Below are positions 11,308 through 23,500 of a stretch of DNA of 64,000 nucleotides, in pieces. Within the stretch, counting starts at the first letter, position 1. Every line of letters begins with the position of its first letter. Under the pieces are notes generated by a model. That model searched no databases and was not told the origin of the DNA. It saw only the letters and a program-made list of their open reading frames with translations. Source of the stretch: Alligator mississippiensis (taxonomy: Eukaryota; Chordata; Crocodylia; Alligatoridae); the NCBI RefSeq assembly GCF_030867095.1, contig NC_081824.1, positions 137,793,433 through 137,857,432 of the forward strand, in the 5' to 3' direction. A program made the position numbers and the translations under genes.

Positions 11308-11385
11308 GAATTATAGTATTATTTAAACTTTTGTTTAAATAATACTATAATTCAATACTATAATTCTTATAAGAATTATAGTATT
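11308..11385. repeat. Two adjacent perfect palindromes
   Basis: 11308-11328 and 11333-11353 are perfect 21-nt inverted arms around a TTTT loop. Immediately after, 11354-11385 is a perfect 32-nt palindrome with no loop. The same 13-14-nt motif (gaattatagtatta) and its complement occur four times in 80 bp. Confidence 0.9.
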
Positions 11386-12562
11386 AGCCTTGTTATTTGA
11401 ACTTATTTGAACTTTACATTTTCTGAGAAAGTTCCTTTATAATTGAACAAGCATCCTATTAACTTACTGAGATAATGAGGCTACACTCCCTTACATTATT
11501 TATGCATCTTTCTTTTGAACCCTTTCACTATTGAGCCTTTTCTTTTTTTAAGTGTGGGTCCTAGGTCCAGGTCTAAATACTATTCCAGTAATGGTTTTAC
11601 CAGTGCTATATACATCTCTCTACTGCTTGTATGTTGAAGAATCCCATTAGCTCTACTGTTCATAGCACTGTACTGGGAGTTCATGATGATAAGTTAGCTC
11701 ATCACAACATAATTATCTGGAAGGTTTGGTCCTTCATGTTGCTTATGTGGCCTGCATTTTTTCCTAGATGTGACCAACACTTCCTCAAATGAACCTATAT
11801 TGCCCAGTGAGCCAGATTTCTTTGTGTAATGGATCTGTTACTATTTACCAGTCTGCTTGCTAGTCTTATTAGCAGTGATTTTATTTTCTATAGTATTGGT
11901 AGATATGACATCATAATGGACAAAGAACTGGCCACTGAAAGTGGGGAGGAAAGCCATCAAGAAATGCCTCCTTTGGCTGTAGTCAGCTTCCAAATCAATG
12001 TAATATGTGCTGCACTGATACGGTGAGAGGAGTGGCCCACCCGCAACGTGTGTTGCAAGTGGCATGCCGCAGAGTGAGGAGGGGACAGGCAGCACAGTGG
12101 CAGATAGGGCAGGAAGTAGAGCAGCAGATTGTGTGGTGAGTACAGGGCAGGAAGCAGAAAACAGCTTATTGGACAGCAAAAGACAACAATGGCACTTGGG
12201 GAGCTATTAAATAGCAAGCCTATCAAGTTGTTCCCTCCTCCCCCACACTTGTAATTTTTTGTCTGCATATTGTGCAATATCTAGATGACTACCTTACAGA
12301 AGGAATCCTGTCAACAGTTTCCTTTTAAAACCCATGATTGTCTTGCATAGAAACTAGGCCATGCTATTTAAAAACACATGCAGGTTAGTCTTAATTCTAT
12401 TATTTTCCTGCAATTCTTTACTCATTACTTTCTATAATAACCTTACCCCAATGTTGCCTATGGATGAGTGATAGGCTAATTGCCCTACCATCACCTACTT
12501 GTGCTTTTAGAGCCTTTTTAAATATTGGTAAAAAGAATGCAACTTTTGTCTGGTTATAGACA
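11386..12562. other. MRPL18-PNLDC1 intergenic sequence, nothing recognised
   Basis: This is mostly AT-rich unique-looking sequence. Short ORFs at 11829-12026 and on the opposite strand lack any recognisable feature. Confidence 0.5.
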
Positions 12563-12765
12563 AGTAGGACTGCAAGGGACCTTCAGAGGCCATCTAGTCC
12601 AACCCCTGCCTGAGGCAGGATCCTATTCAAACCTTTCTATACAATTCATAATCTAACCTCCACATAAGACTGTCAGCCCTGACACAACACAGACCTAGCA
12701 CCCTAACCTGCCACAAGTAAAACCTGAACCACAGCAGGTCCTTTGGAGTTTACTGACCACATCTA
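12563..12765 (-). mobile_element. CR1-type LINE 3' fragment
   Basis: The stretch 'gggaccttcagaggccatctagtccaacccctgcctgaggcagg' is the reverse complement of a standard amniote CR1 3' UTR. Only about 200 bp remain and no coding region is recognisable. Confidence 0.75.
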
Positions 12766-13019
12766 ATACCTCCAGACTTCTTCAAAACGTCAGTTTACTG
12801 TGTGAGGGCCAAATGCAGAAGATCCTATAGGAGCTACTGCTTGAAGGAAAGGGGCATCAGTAGCTACTGAGCATGGGAGTTAGCCTCTGAATCAGAACTT
12901 CCTGGACCTTAAATGTTGGAGGTTGCAAGTGAGAGAGGAAGGGGGGTGGGGGACCCTGGGCAGACTCGGTTCACTCTACCTTCCAGCATCCTCTCTCTGC
13001 CACTGTGACACAGGTCTAT

Positions 13020-13835
13020 TTGTTGTGTCATTGGGCATGGTCCAAAGCCCACCAAGTTAAATTATAAGCATCCTTTAAGAGGGGGGCCACTGAAGACATA
13101 AGTGAATTTTTGGGAAAACTAAAAGGAAAACGGAAAGGAGTGAGGGTCATATATTTGAGTGCATGGGGGGTGGGGGGATGGACATGGAGCAGAGCACACT
13201 GGACAGTGTTCAGTGGTCCTCAAATGAGTCTAAGGAGCCAGTGGATGCTGTCCAGTAAAACTACCTGGACACAGGATTGGATGAGGGAATGGCTCTGCAA
13301 TACCCAGTGGTCCTCTCTCTCTCCTGGTGAGAGAGATCACTAGCTTAGCTATGGCCGGGAGGAGGTTGATCAGGAGGTCCTGGGAGTTGGTGGGGCTGCA
13401 AATGGGAATGCATAAATTAAAAGGTGCAGGGAGTCGTGCAGTCAGACCCTCAGCAAGAGGCTCTGGTGGACTCCAGCTACGCATGTGCCAGGGTCCCCCT
13501 CTGCTTGCCAAGGGGACAGGTGTTGGGGGTGTCTCTGAACTGCACCAGATGCACACCCATGGTGATGGCTCTAGGCAGGAGGCACCAGCTGAGGTTGCAG
13601 GTGGCTTGCTGGATCAAGGCGGAGTGCGTGCTTTTCCATCTCATCCTTGCTGAGCATGTCCCCCCACTTGGTGTCCAGGCCAGGAGGGATGGTGGAGGGT
13701 GCGGAGCACGAGTGCGTCGAGCAGGTGGCAATGGACGGCCCGGAAGTGGACCCTGCATGACACAGGAGACTGGGCCAGGTAGGCCTGTGGTCTGACCCAG
13801 CAAATGGCAGTGCTTGTTTTTATGTTCCAACCACT
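13020..13835 (+). repeat. Uncertain LINE-derived block with CR1/L2-like tail
   Basis: The segment ends 'gtggtctgacccagcaaatgg...ttatgttcc' near 13790-13830, a tail shape common to reptile CR1/L2-type repeats. Upstream it is GC-rich without a convincing reverse transcriptase frame. The family is unassigned. Confidence 0.4.
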
Positions 13836-13849
13836 AGTGCAGTCATTCT

Positions 13850-14212
13850 CGACAAGGGGCCACCGCCTGTGCTCCCTGCCTGATCTGCTGCTCTGCTTTT
13901 TGCTCCCTGCCCAATTTGCTGCTCTGCTTTCTGTGCCCCCCCACCCCCTTGTCCGATCTGCTGCTCTGCTGTCTGCTCCCTGCCTGCCCTGCTGCTCGGT
14001 TCTCTGCACTGTGCTCCTTGCCTGCTCTGCTTTCTGCTCCTCACCCACTCTGCATCCTGGTTCCCTACCCCATGCTCCCCGCCTGCTCTGCTGCTGCTTC
14101 TTTCTGCTCCCTGCCCACTTCTGCCACACTGCTTTCTGCTCCCCCACCCCCGGACTCCCTGCCCGATCTGCTGCTCCGCTTTCTGCTCCCTGCCCTGCCT
14201 TTCCTGCAGGCG
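13850..14212 (+). repeat. CT-rich minisatellite 5' of the PNLDC1 promoter
   Basis: Imperfect units of about 30-45 bp are built on 'ctgctctgctttctgctccctgccc'. The strand is strongly pyrimidine-skewed, which creates long spurious ORFs on both strands. The same unit resumes at 14620 after PNLDC1 exon 1. Confidence 0.8.
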
Positions 14213-14503
14213 CCGCCGTTTGGTTTTACAACAGGGTTGCTGTAGGATTTCCCTGGAGTCAAACCCCCAGGGGCACGGAGAACCGGCAAGTCCCGCAGGG
14301 AGCCTGGCCCCCAGGCAGGTGGAACATACTCGCACCTCTCCCTCCCCCACCGGCCGTGGGAGCAGCCTCCCCGCAGCAGGAGGCGCCCGCGCGCCGCCCC
14401 CGCTTCGCGGCCTGTCTCTTTAAAAAAATACAACAAAAAATCCCGGGCGCGGGGTGAGGGCGGTGACGTCATCGTGGGCGCGAGGCCCGGGCGCGGCAGG
14501 GAC
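14213..14503 (+). promoter_or_regulatory. PNLDC1: GC-rich PNLDC1 promoter with palindromic CRE
   Basis: The segment is CpG-dense, lies directly 5' of the start codon and is bordered by minisatellites. It contains a perfect palindromic cAMP-response element TGACGTCA at 14464-14471, 33 bp upstream of the ATG. No TATA box is placed appropriately. Two minimal MYB-core matches (CCGTT at 14216, AACAG at 14230) are present but too short to weigh. CREB/CREM or A-MYB control would suit a germline piRNA gene, but that is inference. Confidence 0.6.
14464..14471. promoter_or_regulatory. PNLDC1: Consensus CRE (TGACGTCA)
   Basis: This is an exact 8-bp palindromic CREB/ATF/CREM site inside the CpG-rich 5' flank of PNLDC1. 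Confidence 0.65.
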
Positions 14504-14579
14504 ATGGAGGTGGGGGCGGGGCACTTCGAGCGGAGCCTGCCCCGGCTGCAGCGCCTCGTGCAGGGCGCCGCCTTCCTGG
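14504..14579 (+). CDS. PNLDC1: PNLDC1 coding exon 1
   Basis: Residues 1-25 plus one base, [16 protein letters not shown]..., resemble the PARN/PNLDC1 N-terminus. ATG at 14504 is the first in-frame start in the CpG-rich segment; donor gtgagg. Confidence 0.9.
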
Positions 14580-17500
14580 GTGAGGGCGGGGCCGCGCGGC
14601 TGCTCCCCACTTTCTCGCTGTTGTGTGCCTGACCTGTTGCTCGGCTTTCTGCTCCACCTGGTGCTCCCTGTCCGGCTTTCTGCTCCCTACCCTGTACTCC
14701 CTGCTCGATGTGCCGCTTTGCTTTCTGCTTCTTGCTTTGTGTTTCTTGCCCTATCTGCTGCCTGTTCTTCTGCTTTGCTTTTTGCTTCCTTCCCTGTGTT
14801 CCTCTGCTGCTCTGCTTTGTGCTTTCTCCCATGCGTTCCTTGTTCACACGGCTGCTTTGCTTTCTGCCCTGAGCTCCCTTGCCTTCTTGGCTTTTTGCTC
14901 CAGGTCTATGCTCCCTGCCCAATCCACTGCTCTGCTTTCTGCTCCCAGCCATTTTCTGCTTCTTGCCCAGTCGGCCGCTGTGCTGCCTGCCCCCTTCCCA
15001 GTTTGTTGTACTGACTGCACAAAGGTTGTCTGTGCCATAGCCTCTTCTGCCATAGACACGACAGGAGAGCAGACCCTCAAGAGGAGCACTGGTGCTGAGG
15101 AAGATGGAGAAAAGCACTGAAAAACTGTTCTCCCCTGCTCTTTGTATAACTTATTTTTCAGCTGCCTGGTTTTCAGGGGCAGGAGAGGTATCGTGGTGCA
15201 ATTAATGCCTCCCAAAAGCTGCCTTAGTGCTGCCTGTTCAAAATCCTCCCTTGCCCCTTCTATCCCCTCCAGCAATTTCTGCTGCTTCATCCTGCCTCTT
15301 TCCTCGTTTGTTCGAATGTTGCATGAGCCTCGACAAGGACTGGTCAAGGAAGTGGCTTTTGAGGCGGGTCTGCGCTCAAATGCTTTACTAGTATTGCTAT
15401 GTACGTGGTGGTGTTGGCCTTTTTCCCTCCAAAAGGATAAAAAAAATTACACTCGATTCATACACAGGGTTGTGACCTATAATTAGGCCCCCTGCCATCA
15501 TGACAATGCAGTATTTTTGTGCATATGATCAAATTACCAAATCCAGCTTTTTTTTAATGTGGCATTTCTAGCGCATTTCATACTGAGTCCTTCCCTGTGA
15601 GATTTGAGTCTCCTGTGGGGCTCTGTTAGGGCAATGGCAGTTTGAGGTCTTATCTGCAGCTAATTACCTTTTTTTTTTTTTGGGGGGGGGGGGGGAATTG
15701 TTTGAAAATTGAACTTGAAAATGTGGGCAACTTATAATTGGGTACGTATACAGTAGGTAAGCGGTATGGCTGCAGCTGGTTGCCGTTGCTGTGGTAGAAG
15801 CCCTAATGTGGCAGTACTGACAACAGTATGAAGTCCCTTGCATCGTACTTCATTTTGGTTCCCCAAATGGACCAGGTTAAAAATGGGTACCGACATGATT
15901 GAACCTGTGCTGGGGGGAGGTTTCTCTACATCACACCACAGTTGAAGTAGCAAGATTTTCTGGTATAAATAAACCCTACGAGTATCTCAGCTTAAAAGCT
16001 CAAGGCTTTTTCCATTCATTCATTTTAGGGTGTCATCTAATCAAGTTTCTTAGCTGATGAAAACGTTGCAGTAGAAAAAGAATGTGATGCGCCCCCCTCC
16101 ATATTCTTCCTCAGAATTTTCCATTCCAACCTGATCTGTAAATGAAGAACAGGTTATTTTCCCAGTGATGATTTTCTTAAATCGAAGTTAAGATCTAGCT
16201 AAAATATCTATAAGGCTTTTTAAAAATCAGTACTACCAGATTGTTGCAACTAATATTTTAAATAGAAATGTTGAATTAAGATTAAACTTAAAAATGTCGA
16301 AAGCAGGGGGCTGCACAGGTAAGGCATCCAAATAGATTGTACTCTGTGTTGATGTCTGGGGTAAGGGAAGAGGTAGGAGACTTTTCTGTATCCATGTCAA
16401 AACAGCTTCAGCTTTAACCATGAACGTGAGAATTCATTAACTGTCCCTTTTTTGCCTCCTGTTCTGCCTCTGCCACAATATTGCCACAATCTGTCAGTGA
16501 TTTTCTCTAGTAATTAAAAGCACCAGAAATCACCTAACAAAACACAACAACTTCACAGGTATTTTAAATGATGGTTGTCGGGCTTTCCAGGGTGAAGTAA
16601 GTGGTACTAGTTTAGATTGGGAAAACATTGTCAAGTGAACGTTTTGAAGTAGTTTCTTTTCCAAAAGAGTCCTACTTTAGCCTCTCCATGGTGTGGCTGA
16701 ATAATGCACGGACTGAAAAGGAGAAGACAATTTAATTTCCATGATACCACAGATGACTCTTTCCTTTGATTTTACTGTTAGGTCAGGATTTGTCAGGTGC
16801 ATTCAGACTGGGAGGGTACATCTTTCAGGGTGCCTTACCCTTTTGAAGCAGTTGCAAAAGACTGGCAAAACACTGATATAATGCTCTGGCATCTCTTTGT
16901 TTTGTCTCAACAGGCCTTGATATGGAGTACACAGGTTTACATTCAGCCTTTCCAGAAGGCAAACAGCTTAGGTAAAGTTGCCAGATTCAAAAAACCCATG
17001 TAAGAGAAAGTGATTTTAAACAGTAGCAGGACTTGCCATAGTTTTGCTCTGAAAAAACTAAAATGGTGCATTACAGGAGTATCTTTTCCTCCCCCTCCCT
17101 ATGACTGCTAAATAGTCTCTTCGATTCCCCTGCTGAGCGGTATTTGAAGGCCAGACGGAGTGTTCAGCAGTTCACAGTGTGCCAGCTCGGTGAGCCCTTC
17201 CATTTGTTCTTGTAAAAAAAAAAAATCTATTTCTTCTTCTGCATTCCTATGACAAACATTTAAGTTTACTGATGTGAAGCATCTGGTCTGGGCAAAGGTA
17301 TAGAGGCTCTTCTGGGAGGGGGAAGGATACAGTTTTGCTCTTTCAAGTTTCTTTTTTCAGGTCCCACTTATTGACCCCCATGGTAAATCTGTTTTTTTTT
17401 TTTTTTACTAATGGTCATGTTATTACACAGTTTAAGTAATTTGAATTCAGAGTGGTTATTAATGAATTTTAACTCTATTTGGTATTGCTCCTAAAAGAGC

Positions 17501-20500
17501 AGTGTTGAGATACCTGTCTTTTTTAATGGAAAAATAGTAGAAGTCAGGCTAGGTCCTGTTCTAGGCTGCTATTGATTTGTTTTGCGACTTTGTTTTGCGT
17601 CCAAGAAATGGAAATTTACCCCATTTTATACATGAGCATATTGGGGCATGGGAAGGCTATCTCACATGGTTCTTGTGAGGATTAATATTTATAAGCACTT
17701 GGATTCTCAGATGTAATGTCCTATGCAATATTAATTCTCCTGAGCCCTGACAGTGAAATATGTTGCTTTACCAAGCCCTGTTTTGTTCTCTGTTTTTTTG
17801 GATTGTTGTTGAAGGTAAAGGTACTGGCATGAAACATCTATTATTGTTAGGCTAACATAGGTTAACCCTAGATATCTAGGTGGTTATGTTTTCTGCATCT
17901 GCTGCTTTGTGCTGCAGTGTGTTTGAATCAGTACAGGGATGGGAGGGAAGTATCTGAGCTATTACTGCAGCAGTCTCCATTGTCTGAAGAGAGAGTGAGC
18001 ATTGTTTTGAAAGGTATTTCTTTCATGTATGCCCTTAAATTAATCTACAGTACAAAAGCATCGGGTGACCCAATTAAAGCCTTGTTTCATTTTGTAGTTT
18101 AGGGATGTCCATAACTTTGAGGCACGTGAAAGATAACCTTGCAGGGATGAAATGCACTTTGTGCCTTGTTTCTTTTATAAAACAAAAGCAGGAAAAATAT
18201 AGAGAAAGGATGAACAGTGAAACAACCTTTTTATGTTAGAAATCCAGGACCTGTTTGTATTATCTGCTCTACGGTGATTCAGAAACTATTGAATTTCTGA
18301 CACTACAAAGGACAGAAAACTGAGGGAAGAAAAAGGAAAGGGTATTTAGTCAGACTATAATGTTTTGGTTTTCTGTTAACGCCTCTCTAATGTTTGAGAT
18401 GAATGCATATTTTAACTCATGAGTACCTTTACAATAAATTCAACAATTTTACTTAGGCTATATAAGCCTTCCTCTAGACACCTTCATCAAGGTGGGGTGG
18501 GCCCTTCCTTTCCAAGGTTTTGGTAAAGGGAAAAGCTTTCAGAGAGAAATAATTAAAAGACAAAAAGCCCACCCCAAATGTTGCTTGTAGATCATTTTTA
18601 AAGACTCCCAAGCCCTGGGTCTGGCTTTTGGAGGCTGTTTTAGGGGCCTTGTACCTCACGCCTGAGTGAGGGTGGTTCCTTGCCCTCCATCAATGCTGAC
18701 CTCGTGAAGGAACACCTTGCGAGACTGGACACCTTCAAGTCAGCCGGCCTGGACAATTTACACCCCAGAGTACTCAAGGAGCTGGCCTACATCATAGCTC
18801 AGCCCCTGGCACAGATCTTCGAGAGCTCCTGGCACTCTGGTGAAGTGCCCAATGATTGGAAGAAAGCCAATGTGGTGCCTATCTTCAAGAAAGGGAGGAA
18901 AGTAGATCCGGGGAACTACAGGCCCATCAGCCTGACCTCTATCCTGGGGAAGGTCTTGGAAAAGATTATCAAAGAGGCCATTCTTAATGGACTGGCTGAT
19001 GGCAACACCCTGAGAGATAGCCAGCATGAGTTTGTTGCAGGTAGGTTGTGCTTGACCAATCTCATTTCCTTTTATGACCAGGTGACCTATCACCTGGACA
19101 AGGGGGAAGAGATTGATGTCGTATATCTTGACTTTAAAAAAGCCTTTGATCTGGTCTCTCAAGATCACCTCTTGGCAAAACTGGCCAACTGCGGCCTCGG
19201 GTCCACCATGATCCGCTGGCTGGGAAATTGGCTCCGTGGTCAGACCCAGAGGTTGGTGGTTGACAAAGTCAATTGTTATGGTCCCCTGTGACCAGTGGGG
19301 TCCCGCAAGGCTCTGTCCTTGGACCTATATTGTTCAACCTCTTCATTAATGATGTGAACATTGGAGTCAGAAGCAGACTGGCCAAGTTCACTGATGATAC
19401 CAAACTTTGGCGTAAAGCATCCACACCTGAGGACAGGGGGGTAATCCAGGCTGACCTTGACAGGCTCAGGAAACGGGCGGACGAGAACCTGACGGTGTTT
19501 AACACCGAAAAATGCAAGGTTCTCCATCCTCGGAGAAAAAACCTGCAGCATGTTTATAGGCTCAGCAGTGCTACACTGACTAGCACTATGGACGAGAGGG
19601 ACTTGGGGGTCAGGATGGACCACAAGATGAACGTGAGCCTTCAATGTGATGCTGCGGCTAGTAAAGCGAGCAAAACCCTGGCTTGCATCCATAGGTGCTT
19701 TTCAAGCAAATCCCAGGATGTCATTCTCCTGTTGTACTCGGCCTTGGTGATGCTGCAGCTGGAGTACTGCATCCAGTTTTGGGCTCCGCAATTCAAAAAG
19801 GATGTGGAGAAGCTTAAGAGAGTCCAGAGAAGAGCCACGCACATGATCAGAGGTCAGGAAACCGGACCTTATGATGAGAGGCTGAGAGCCATGGGACTCT
19901 TCAGCCTGGAAAAGCACAGGCTCAAGGGTGATCTGATGGCCGCCTATAAGTTTATAAGGGGTGCTCACCAGGATATGGGGGAACGTTTGTTCACCAGAGC
20001 GCCCCAAGGGATGACAAGGTCGAACGGTTATAAACTCCTGCAAGACCATTTCAGGCTGGACATAAGGAAGAACTTCTTTACTGTTCGAGCCCCCAAGGTC
20101 TGGAATAGACTGCCATCGGAGGTGGTTCAAGCATCTACTTTGAATGCCTTCAAGGGACATTTGGATGTTTGTCTTGCTGGGATCCTGTGACCCCAGCTGA
20201 CTTCCTGCCCCTGGGGCAGGGGGCTTGACTCGATGATCTTCCAAGGTCCCTTCCAGCCCTATGAAATGTCTATAATGCTTGAGCTCTGTCAGTGGATATC
20301 TCTGCTGTTAATAAGATCTCTCCCAATGTTGTGTTGCTTGTAGTGCAACTGGGCCCGTAGACCTATGACACAATTTATGACTTTTATTAGCAGCTTTCCT
20401 CATCCCTGCTATTTCATAGCAACTGTATCCTAGCCCAGATGAATTGTTCCTCTCGCTGCATGCTGAAATCCTATTCCTGTTGAACTATCTGGGAAGCCTG

Positions 20501-23500
20501 TGCCTATGCTACCCCCATTAGGGTATCTTAGTGGTGATCTAGAAGTCACTGTCTTGATTAGAGTGCAGCAGCCTTAGTAAATTAATAAAATGGCATATTA
20601 AAGGGAACTTGCCCCATCCTGTTGTTTTGCAGTAAGCAGGAGCTGGGTCCAAATGCTCAACTCGGTATTATGGCTTTGTGTTTGTATCTTTCAGGTTTGT
20701 CGATATTTTCTAGTGAGAAATCAAACAAGTAAGTAAAGAGGGCTCTTCAAGTCCATGGCTTATGTTAAATGGAGATAATGCAGTTGGGATCTGTGCTGGA
20801 GGCTATAGTATGGCAGTCTTTCACCACAGTCCTGTTTTAGATGTCTTTTCTTTTTCTTGTAGGTATGTGGCACATTCATATAACTTTTTCCTCTTCCCCA
20901 CAATGTTTGGAACCCTGGATTCGGAATTCTCCTTCCAGGCATCTAGCATTCAGTTCCTGACTCATTATGGGTTTGACTATAACAAGGTATGTTCTCTCTA
21001 TTGTAAATGACTGGAGCAGAGGTGTGACTTGCATAGCTAGGGGAAAACATCAAAAAAAGAAAAGAAAATGCTCAAACCCTGCATTTCTTTTGTAAGTGGG
21101 TTTTTGCCTTGAGCACTTGGACTGGGTTCTTGCTAAGGGTATTGGAATTTAAACTGTTCTGTAGCCATGACACAGCCATCACATTTTTGGCAGTTCTGCC
21201 TTAAGAGAAAAATGGCTGCTCTTCTCGGCCTATTAAGCCTTTCTTCCTTCCTGCTATGTAGGCTGTTACCCATGCTGCAGACCATGTAGGATCTACATGA
21301 TGGGAGAATAACCTTGGGTCATGTGTGTTTGAGATGGGTTTTTGTGCATCTTCAGTGCTGTTTCAGTAATTAACTGCTGTGGTCCTGCCTATGGGATTCT
21401 ACAGAGGATGTAAGAACCAACATGGGAATTGTGAGACTAGAAACTCAGTTGAGAAAATGGTTATTGAATTTATCTTTGTGCTGACCCCTTCCCCCAAAAA
21501 CAAACTTTACCTCTTCACCAAGACAAGCTCATTTTACCTGTCTGTGATGTGCAGTTGTCTTTTAGTTGAACATTAGTTAGTGCCAGTATGTAGCAGCACT
21601 TTCCAACAGTTGAAGGTACACGAGGGTTATAGCTAAGTAAAACTGGTGGTGGGATGAGGTTTTAATTAAATTGGATACAATTTCAAAGCGGGGATTTCCT
21701 CAGAAGACCTAGATTAGAACCCTGACTTTGGGGAAAAAAAGCTTTTGGTTCTTCTATATTTACAATTTTCCAAGACCCCAACTTTGTCTCTCATCCACAA
21801 TCTCTCATCATTCTATATTTTTTCCCTCTTTACCTTTGAGTCTTTTGGAATCTCTCAGAAATACAGCTTTTTTATTATGCAAGTTATTTGAAGTTATTTG
21901 AAGGCTTTGAATACTGCGTTTTTCCAAGAAAATAAGAGGGAAACATGTTGAGAAGGCAATAGGGAAGAATAGTATTAGAAATGTTGTGAATCTCCCAAAA
22001 CAGACGCCAGTTTTGAGCGTTCCTATCATGCTACTGTTTTACTTGTTTATCAATCACGGGATTTTTTAGTGTTAATAATCAGCTATTTTGTGTTTTTTCT
22101 GTCTTCAGTTTCTTAAAGATGGTATCCCATATGTGAATGAGGTACAGGAGAAGAAACTTCAGCAAGAACTTTTTGCTGGAAATTGGAAAGTCCACAGGTA
22201 AAAGTGAAATCTTTGCTTAATGCTTCATAAATAGACACAGTACTTAATTGTAATGATCTGGGAGAACATCTGATTTCCAGCTTTGTGTTTCCTTGGGGTC
22301 TATATACAGAGTCTGGTGAACTGTCAAGATGTTTCTGTGAGCGTCTCTATACAGTGACCGCAGTAGAAATGAACAGGCCTCCTTTCTCTAAAGCAGAGCA
22401 TAGTTTAACATTGCTTTTATGTCTGTGTTCCTTTCTTCCTGATCTTCTTTTAGCACTTTAGACAAGGATAGACTGAAAGTGGTGATTGATGAAGTGACGC
22501 GCTGGGTCTCCTCAGCAGAAGAGGGGGAGTCCATGGTTGTTTCTGACCTAACAGGTATGAAATCAGATTGTTGATTTCTCAGTGCCTTGAGCAGGTGTGC
22601 TGAGTATACAGGTTTTGCTCTTTGTTCAATCCATGTTGCTGTCAATCGTGTTAACACTTTTACTTGTCCATTTAAATAAATTTCTCAGTTCACCATCAGT
22701 ACTACAGCTTCTGTCATATTTTTACCTCATTATGTTGCTATTCCCTTTTTTTTTTTCTCTTCCCTGAATCAGCTCTGTTGTGGGAGTTTTTTGGGGAAGA
22801 CTTTTGTGGTGTCTGTGGCTCCATGTAAAATTGAGGTGGATCTCTGGAACAGTGTGACAGTCTGACTGTTTTCCTTGTCCTAAACCAGGGCTGTCCAACT
22901 TCCAAGTGGTTGGGGTCCACAGGGTGAGCCATGGCTGTCTTCAGGCTATGCCCCACACGGGTGCCCAATCATCTTTCTCCTTTGTCCCCACAAATTTTCT
23001 TTTGTATAATATTACTTCTGTGTCCCATTTCCCCCATCACTGTCAGCATGGAAATGTACTAATTTATGTATGTATTCACTGAGGAGAAAACTCCTTAACA
23101 GAGAGCGAGTTCATTTGAAATAGAAATGAATATTGTCATTACCCTTCTGGGGTCTGGTGTATTCCCTCTATTTTAAAATGTTTTCCTTGGTTTCCAATTC
23201 CAAGTTTGACCCATCCACTGAACATGTTTTAATTTCTACCAAGCAGAACATCTCTTCACTTCTGAGTCTCTCTCGTTGCTTTTGATTGCAGGCTTTCAGA
23301 TATTTGAGGTGCAGCTGATTCTGAGACGAGCGCTTCCTGATATTTGGACAAAGCCTTCTGGAGATAATGAGGTGAGTTGAATATCAAGACCTCTGGGAGT
23401 GGCACTTCTGTCACTATATCCTTCCAGCTGGCACTTGAAATTCTTGGTGGTACTTTAGTGGAAAAGTTTTCTGTAGGAGAAGGGTTGACCAAGGATCTGC

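Noticed and set aside
14065..15117. 350-codon minus-strand ORF rich in Q, K, G and R
   Set aside because: It is the antisense of the CT-rich minisatellite and crosses PNLDC1 exon 1; the repetitive composition explains its length.
17116..17189. Possible alternative acceptor for PNLDC1 exon 3 because 'ctaaatag' is weak
   Set aside because: The chosen site alone keeps the phase from exon 2 and gives the conserved SLFD...SVQQFTVCQ block at the expected length.
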